Under the pieces are notes generated by a model that was not told where the DNA came from, did not search any database, and worked only from the letters and a program-made list of their open reading frames with translations. From Moniliophthora roreri (lineage: Eukaryota > Basidiomycota > Agaricomycetes > Agaricales > Marasmiaceae): a stretch of DNA of 64,000 bases. Below, piece by piece: positions 58,612-64,000 of the stretch (position 1 is its first letter; each line of letters opens with the position of its first letter). The translations under genes and the position numbers were made by a program. Location of the stretch: positions 1,488,001 through 1,552,000 of the forward strand of contig LATX02000211.1 in NCBI GenBank assembly GCA_001466705.2, given 5' to 3'.

Positions 58612-60131
58612 TCATACCAGAGACGTCACCTCCTTCCGTTTCTCAGCTTGCTCCACTTCTAGCGCAGCAACATTTAGATCCTCGATGGAGTGTACTTGCG
58701 CCTGGGATACTGTCATAGTCCCTGTTCGACGTGCCGTCCGACTCGTGAAGCGAATGTCAGAGATTTGGTTCTGCATACTCTCAGCAGTCTTCCCGAGTTT
58801 TGCGCGAACCAGGATCAAAGTCGGCGCGATTCCCTGTAGACTGAAATGAGGGCAAAAATGATTCCGAATAAATAAACTACTCACTGCACTCAAGACCACA
58901 ATTGGCTGAAAATCAAAGGGCACAATATTGGGGTTTGTCGTATTCCCGACGATAAGACTTGTAATGATACAGAAAGGATAAAGTAATCCGGACTCGAGTC
59001 TATCAGGCGTGGTTAGCATGTCCTTCGAACACGAAGAAGAATGGGCTTACACAATCCTGGAGACTGAATGAAGAAGTGTATCACTTGCTTGAACACCATG
59101 AGCGCGTACCGACCGATGGATCCACCAGATACGTCCGGCTGTATATGATGAGCATTGAAACCTCTTGGTTCTGACACATGAACGCACCAGTAAGGAGAGT
59201 TACCATTGAGTTGACGATGGCACAACTGATGATATACCCAGCAAGGAGAGTAATCCCGAATGCGAACAAGTCGGCTTTGTCGCGGAAACCAGCTAGCATC
59301 ACGATAGCAGCCGTTGCTCCCAGAGCTGATTTGACAGAGGGCATCAATATTGGTAAGGAAACGAAAACCGTAAGATACGGATACCATTTGTGCCAACAGA
59401 TGCTACTATCAGAGGTATAGCGACTCGCTTGCTAGAACTCCAAATCACATAGCAGCGGTGAATCTGCAGGGTAAATTAAATCAGAACCAGATTCATTTCG
59501 CGCAGAACGGCACGAACGAGCATGTAATCTGCTGCGATACTGTGATATAATGAGATCAGCCTATCTCCAAACGGGTGAAAGAAGAAATGTACTTGAGAAG
59601 GACGGGTATCAGGGATTGAAATGCACTAGGTAGTACTAGGTTAATAAGACGACGATGAAATGAAGGGCTTATTCTTCCTCACAAGGCAACTGTATTCGGG
59701 ACGTTGTTCTTGGCGTACTCCACGTATGCGCGAGAATCCCTTGTCTTGACGACAGTGAAATAAGCGATGGACTCCGATACTATAACAACTGTATAGTCCA
59801 CGATGAATGCCGTCGTTAACACGAAAAGGATAACTGTCAGCGAAAGATATAGATTTCTGTTGAGCCCTTCGCCAACAGGTTGACGGCCACGCATTATGTG
59901 GACACATGTTCCAAAGAGGAGAATATAGAACCCTGCATAGAAATGGTACACTTGAAGTCCTTTGCGAAGTTGGATAGGGCACACCATATAGCAAGTATGT
60001 GATCTGGTGCGCGAGGATGTGCATGAGTGAAAACGGTGGGAGTCCAGGGATTCGGGAAGACCTACCAACAAAGTTACGATTGGCAGGATAAGAACCCTCT
60101 GAACGGATAGTAAGGATAAGAGAGACGCCAT
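58612..60131 (-). CDS. Agaricomycete multi-spanning membrane protein, paralogue 4
   Basis: Unknown function. It starts MASLLSLLSVQRVLILPIVT at 60131. GFYILLFGTCVHIMRGRQPV and NLYLSLTVILFVLTTAFIVD lie near 59945-59790, followed by IHRCYVIWSSSKRVAIPLIV (about 59460-59400), AGRIWWIHRSVRAHGVQASD (59145-59075), LESGLLYPFCIITSLIV and QGIAPTLILVRAKLGKTAES, ending KEVTSLV at 58612. It has the same order of segments and intron positions as paralogues 1-3. No stop was found along the path, though I did not fix every splice site. It is downstream of the LINE and convergent with tannase B. Confidence 0.73.
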
Positions 60132-63095
60132 AGTGAAAGAGAGGGGAAGACTTAAGGGATTTCCTGGTTCCTCGCTGGCTTTATAACATACTAACCTACA
60201 GATCAAGTTTCACAGCACTAAGTGCTTTGAAACTTTGGTGACTTGGTTCATTTCAAAGTATCATAACCAGGGAGCCAGTGCAAGAGTCTAGACACCATCA
60301 GATGAAAGTATTCAAAGCTGATATATTGGGGGGACGTACCGCTCAGCCTTCAGGCTTGCAGAAGCCGTTTACCAGGCTCCTTCACATTCTTGATCCACGC
60401 GCTGATTAAAATATCCAAAAGGAACATTATCGATGATCAAGATGGTCTACTGATCGTGTCATCGTAACAGAATATGCAACTCTCAATCTGGAAGGCTGCG
60501 CAAGTCAATGCTTAACTGCTAACACCAGCGTCAACTTCATAGAGGTTAGTTTTGCATTGCTCTAGGAGTAGACATACCATAAATAATCAACCGTGCTCAA
60601 TCCGGATCACGAGTCTGTAGCAACGAATGAGACCGGGTAGCTCTGTCGTCTCTGAGATAAGTTAAGACTTACCTGTGTGTTCGATGACTGATCCTTGAGA
60701 GTGTGCTAAGAATGGTGTTTAAGCTACAAGAAGCATGAGGTATGCCAGAGCCACACGCACCTGCCGGTTATAGGGCCAGCCAACTTCAATTTCTTTGTTG
60801 GCGCCATGTCAGGCAAAATTCAACCGCAACTGTTTCAAAACAATGACAGAATCATGATTGTTACGGCACATTGATACATGTACGAGCCTGATAGCAGTTA
60901 GAATCTAGATAGCCGGTGACAAGCCCGTGAAGACACACAGCCAATAGGCGGACCTGACACCACCATCTGATACGGAAGCTGGTGCTTGCTATAGCGCCGA
61001 GGTGCTAAAAGTTCAGAGAGAACATAAATATCCTCAGAGTTCATCCGCGTCTATCGGTACTGGACAAGGAAATAGCCCTGGATCTGAATATCAGCTGGAA
61101 TACGTATTTTCAGTCAGTCAAAGAGATAAACGAACCAAAATAATTGTGCCTTCCTTCTCTAAGAGCACGGTAAATCCGAGTGACAGTCTTGCATCTCTGT
61201 GGATTGGGAGAGAATACGAAAAGCGATGCAATGAATTGTTTTGACCCACGTGTCACCACGTGTCGAAATTACTCGCGTGCTCCTTCAAATTCTCCTCGGA
61301 CCGGCGACGACACACGCTCAGTTGCTTTTAACTTTTCGTCTCTTTTTTTCGGCGCAGCTTTGAACAACCCTTGGCTTTCTTAGCCAAACCTTAGGACAGA
61401 AACTGCTAGACTGCTCCGCAGGTTCTCGCATTACAGAAGCGTTCGAGAGGATTCAGCGGAGATCTGAGGCTCAATGGTGCGTCACGGTGTACTGATTGGG
61501 ATTCCTTTTCCTTCAATAATGAGAATCACAAAACAAGGATGTTGTAATAGAACCTTCGAGACCCAATGTTCACGTCAGTGAGCAACGTGTCAAGGCTACA
61601 GGTACGTTACCTCGCAGCGTCCCTGATACTGCAAACTAATGATAACTTGATGGCAGCCATATTATCCGCGTATTCCGTACTAGTCAAGCACAAGCTCTTA
61701 CCACAGCTTCGCAACATTCCCTGCAACTGGCTTTGATGATATCCAGCCATCCACCCCAGGTAGTGGGTATTAGGTGAAGAGAAGCGTTCATGATGTAGTC
61801 TACGCTCGTCAGACAAGGTTTCGGAAGTACGTTGCTCTTTATCCGTAGGACTATGCCATATGACTTACTTTTGTTACTAGGGTGCTCAATATCCCTCGTC
61901 TCTCTCGATCGACATCGACAGAAGCTCTTATCAAGATGTAACCAAGTTCACTGTTATACTGGGGCAGGATACGGAAGGTTTTCATATCATCGTGGAATAA
62001 GGCTAGGGCACGAAAGTGCGTTATCTGTTATCCGCCCTACTGATACTCCAGGCTCAATACGCTCACGATTCCAGCATGTTCTCGGCTCTCGGATTAAGGG
62101 TTAAATGGTATTGTCGTCTCTGAGGGTGCATGCCAAATCGCCTTTGGGAACCAAATCCAATTCCTTTAAAACTTCAAGGTAGCCGTACCCGAAGATCTCG
62201 GAACATGAGCAACTAGTTCTGATCATTGTACTTGCTAATGCGAAGACCTATCCAGCGGCATCGGGCAGTCGGTATATTTGAATGTCACCCTTTATCTACT
62301 GAGCATCGCTTACACTGACCCATTTGAAGATCTTTGACCCGCAGCTTCCGATCAAGACTCAAGGGTATCAAGATTGTTACTGGTCCACGCTGAATGTTAG
62401 CCGAGGTTACGTGCATTGATCTTCACGGGTGCTACTTTTGCATCTCTTGCGACCACAGCCATCTTCCTGTTGAACAGGAAACCAAGTATGGTCTTTTGAG
62501 GATTCTCGTTTAATATGACTTCAAGTCACGACAAAGGCCTCGACCCGGCTCCTCAGATAACTGATCCGCTTGCATGCTTGGAGATGTGGTGCCAGTGCTG
62601 CCTTTCCGGCGAAGGTATGTATCTGGTTACTACCTCAAGGACGAAACTCAATGTTTCTCAGTTAGCCCCCAGATACCACTATATCCAAAAACCTCGAGCT
62701 CAAGCTGAATACGAAACGACAGAACAGAACATGAATGTCAAAGCTATTAGGGCGCTCATCAGTCTGGGAAAATCCGATGCTATTGTCATGTGCGAAGGTA
62801 CGCTTTGAAGCTCCAAGTCATTCCTACGGCGCTCAGAGACGCCATCTCTAGCCTTTACCTACTTGGGAAACCCGCCGAGATCAATTTGTCCGCTTTCGGA
62901 GTGAAAATGACGAGGCTTTTCCAGTGTGTTTCCACGTCTTCCAAGCATAATGTCAGAGACGTCGCGTGCCAAGGTGAAGGATGATATTATTTTCGCCATT
63001 ACCCATCGTCAGAATACAAGCGCATTCATTCAAAGTAGAAGATGGGATAAAAGCCTATGTGTGCCTTACTCGTCCAGGAATAATAGGCAGGCGCG
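60132..63095. other. Long stretch with no confident gene
   Basis: Open frames exist (for example 62515-62808, starting MTSSHDKGLDPAPQITDPLA) but none has a recognisable domain, and neighbouring exons could not be linked. CpG is normal, unlike the transposon island. It may hold a lineage-specific gene I cannot resolve. Confidence 0.35.
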
Positions 63096-64000
63096 TTACA
63101 CGAAAGCTTCATTCTTCTGTATACTAGATTGTCTGTCACTCTCTCCGTCTAGTTCATCCGCAGACATGCCGAGATGTCGAATAGAATATACTGGTTTAGA
63201 CCCTTGCCGACTCGCGAAATGAATGTCGGAGACCATGTCTTGCAAATTTTCAATGTTCTTCCCGAATCCCGCGCGAACCATAATTAGTGTCGGAGCAATT
63301 CCCTGGAGATTCCATATTAGAATATTGCTTCGCTGAATGAGTGTTCTCACTAACCGCACTAAGGGAAACAAGGGGCCAAAAATCAAAAGGTGGCAATTCA
63401 GACGTAGGTGACGCATTGGCCAGGATCAAATTGGCAATAGAAGCGACCGGATAGATTATTCCAGACTCGAGTCTGCGACAAACAGAAAAGTGTTTCATCA
63501 ATGATATGACCCTCGAGGTCTCATACATCACTTACATTATTCTGGAAATTGACTGTACGATTGTGTCGCTAGCATAAACGCCGCGAGCACGAACTTGAAG
63601 CTGCCGATGGATCCACCAAATACGGCCAGCTATGGATGTGTGGAATGAGCACTGCAGACCTATCTGGAGATTGAAGAGCATACCAGTGAGAAGAGTAATT
63701 GCAAAGTTGGTGATGACACTGCTGATCGTATATGCGACACTACCGGTATTTCCGGCAGAGTATAGGGTATGATTCGAGCGCTTGTGCGTGTCGCTAATAC
63801 CAACTATCATCAAGATAGTGCAGATTAGCCCGAGCGCTGGAGTATGCAAACAGTCAACGAGAGGAAACTCGAGATTCGAAAGAATTCGTGCACCATTTAT
63901 CACCGCTGATAATATGATCAGCGGTACAGCAACTCGTTTGCTGCGACTCCAAATAAGAAAGCAGCGGTGAATCTATAAAGTCTTAGAACTACTTCTCAGA
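63096..64000 (-). CDS. Agaricomycete multi-spanning membrane protein, paralogue 5 (cut by window end)
   Basis: The C-terminal part of the same family. IHRCFLIWSRSKRVAVPLII begins at the window edge and is followed by INGARILSNLEFPLVDCLHT, SSVITNFAITLLTG, AGRIWWIHRQLQVRARGVYA, LESGIIYPVASIANLILANA and QGIAPTLIMVRAGFGKNIEN, ending QKNEAFV at 63096. In this copy the signature LGK is changed to FGK. The first exons lie beyond 64000. Same strand as paralogues 3 and 4. Confidence 0.75.

Noticed and set aside
61002..61383. Plus-strand frames in the 60-63 kb gap
   Set aside because: Short, unconnected, without recognisable motifs; not enough to call a gene.

Overview
The window is a piece of a basidiomycete nuclear genome, most likely from the Agaricomycetes. 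The evidence is: genes cut by many 50-60 base GT-AG introns, micro-exons of 19-22 bases, housekeeping genes of fungal type (CCR4, a Tlg1/syntaxin-6 SNARE, a CobW GTPase, CWH43), and families that are expanded in mushrooms (tannase/feruloyl esterases, F-box proteins, M35 metalloproteases, multi-spanning membrane proteins, KDZ-type transposase remnants). I cannot name the genus. No tRNA, rRNA, CRISPR or prokaryotic feature was seen.

Layout. (1) 0.05-10 kb is a conserved housekeeping block: CCR4 deadenylase (-), the SNARE (+), a broken NAD-dependent epimerase (+), a CobW GTPase (-) and a full-length CWH43 (+). (2) From about 10 to 36 kb there is an AT-rich, gene-free transposon island. It holds a wrecked Ty3/gypsy chromovirus interrupted by two of four CACTA-like non-autonomous elements, a Ty1/copia gag-integrase segment, LTR pieces, a 0.9 kb dispersed repeat in three copies (two as a large inverted repeat), a 20-bp minisatellite and a KDZ transposase remnant. 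CpG is almost absent across the island, with edges near 7.9 kb (inside CWH43) and 36.2 kb (at the first membrane-protein gene). Nonsense codons in the chromovirus fit CGA-to-TGA decay. (3) From 36 to 64 kb CpG returns and the window becomes a duplicated accessory cluster. It has five members of one membrane-protein family (one cut by the window end), two intact tannase/feruloyl esterase genes plus a C-terminal pseudogene, F-box genes or F-box tails lying tail-to-tail with each tannase copy, an M35-type protease pseudogene, a 166-bp pogo/Fot1-like MITE and a 5'-truncated LINE.

How it fits together. The left block does mRNA decay, Golgi/endosome fusion, metal-cofactor handling and GPI-lipid remodelling, and its genes are unrelated to one another. 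The right block looks like a lineage-specific region growing by segmental duplication: the unit [tannase -> <- F-box] occurs three times, and the membrane-protein genes are interspersed, including a convergent pair. The two intact tannase genes share an upstream block containing ACGCGT, suggesting common control. Three of the four single N bases sit exactly at repeat junctions, so the repeat architecture there may partly be an assembly product.
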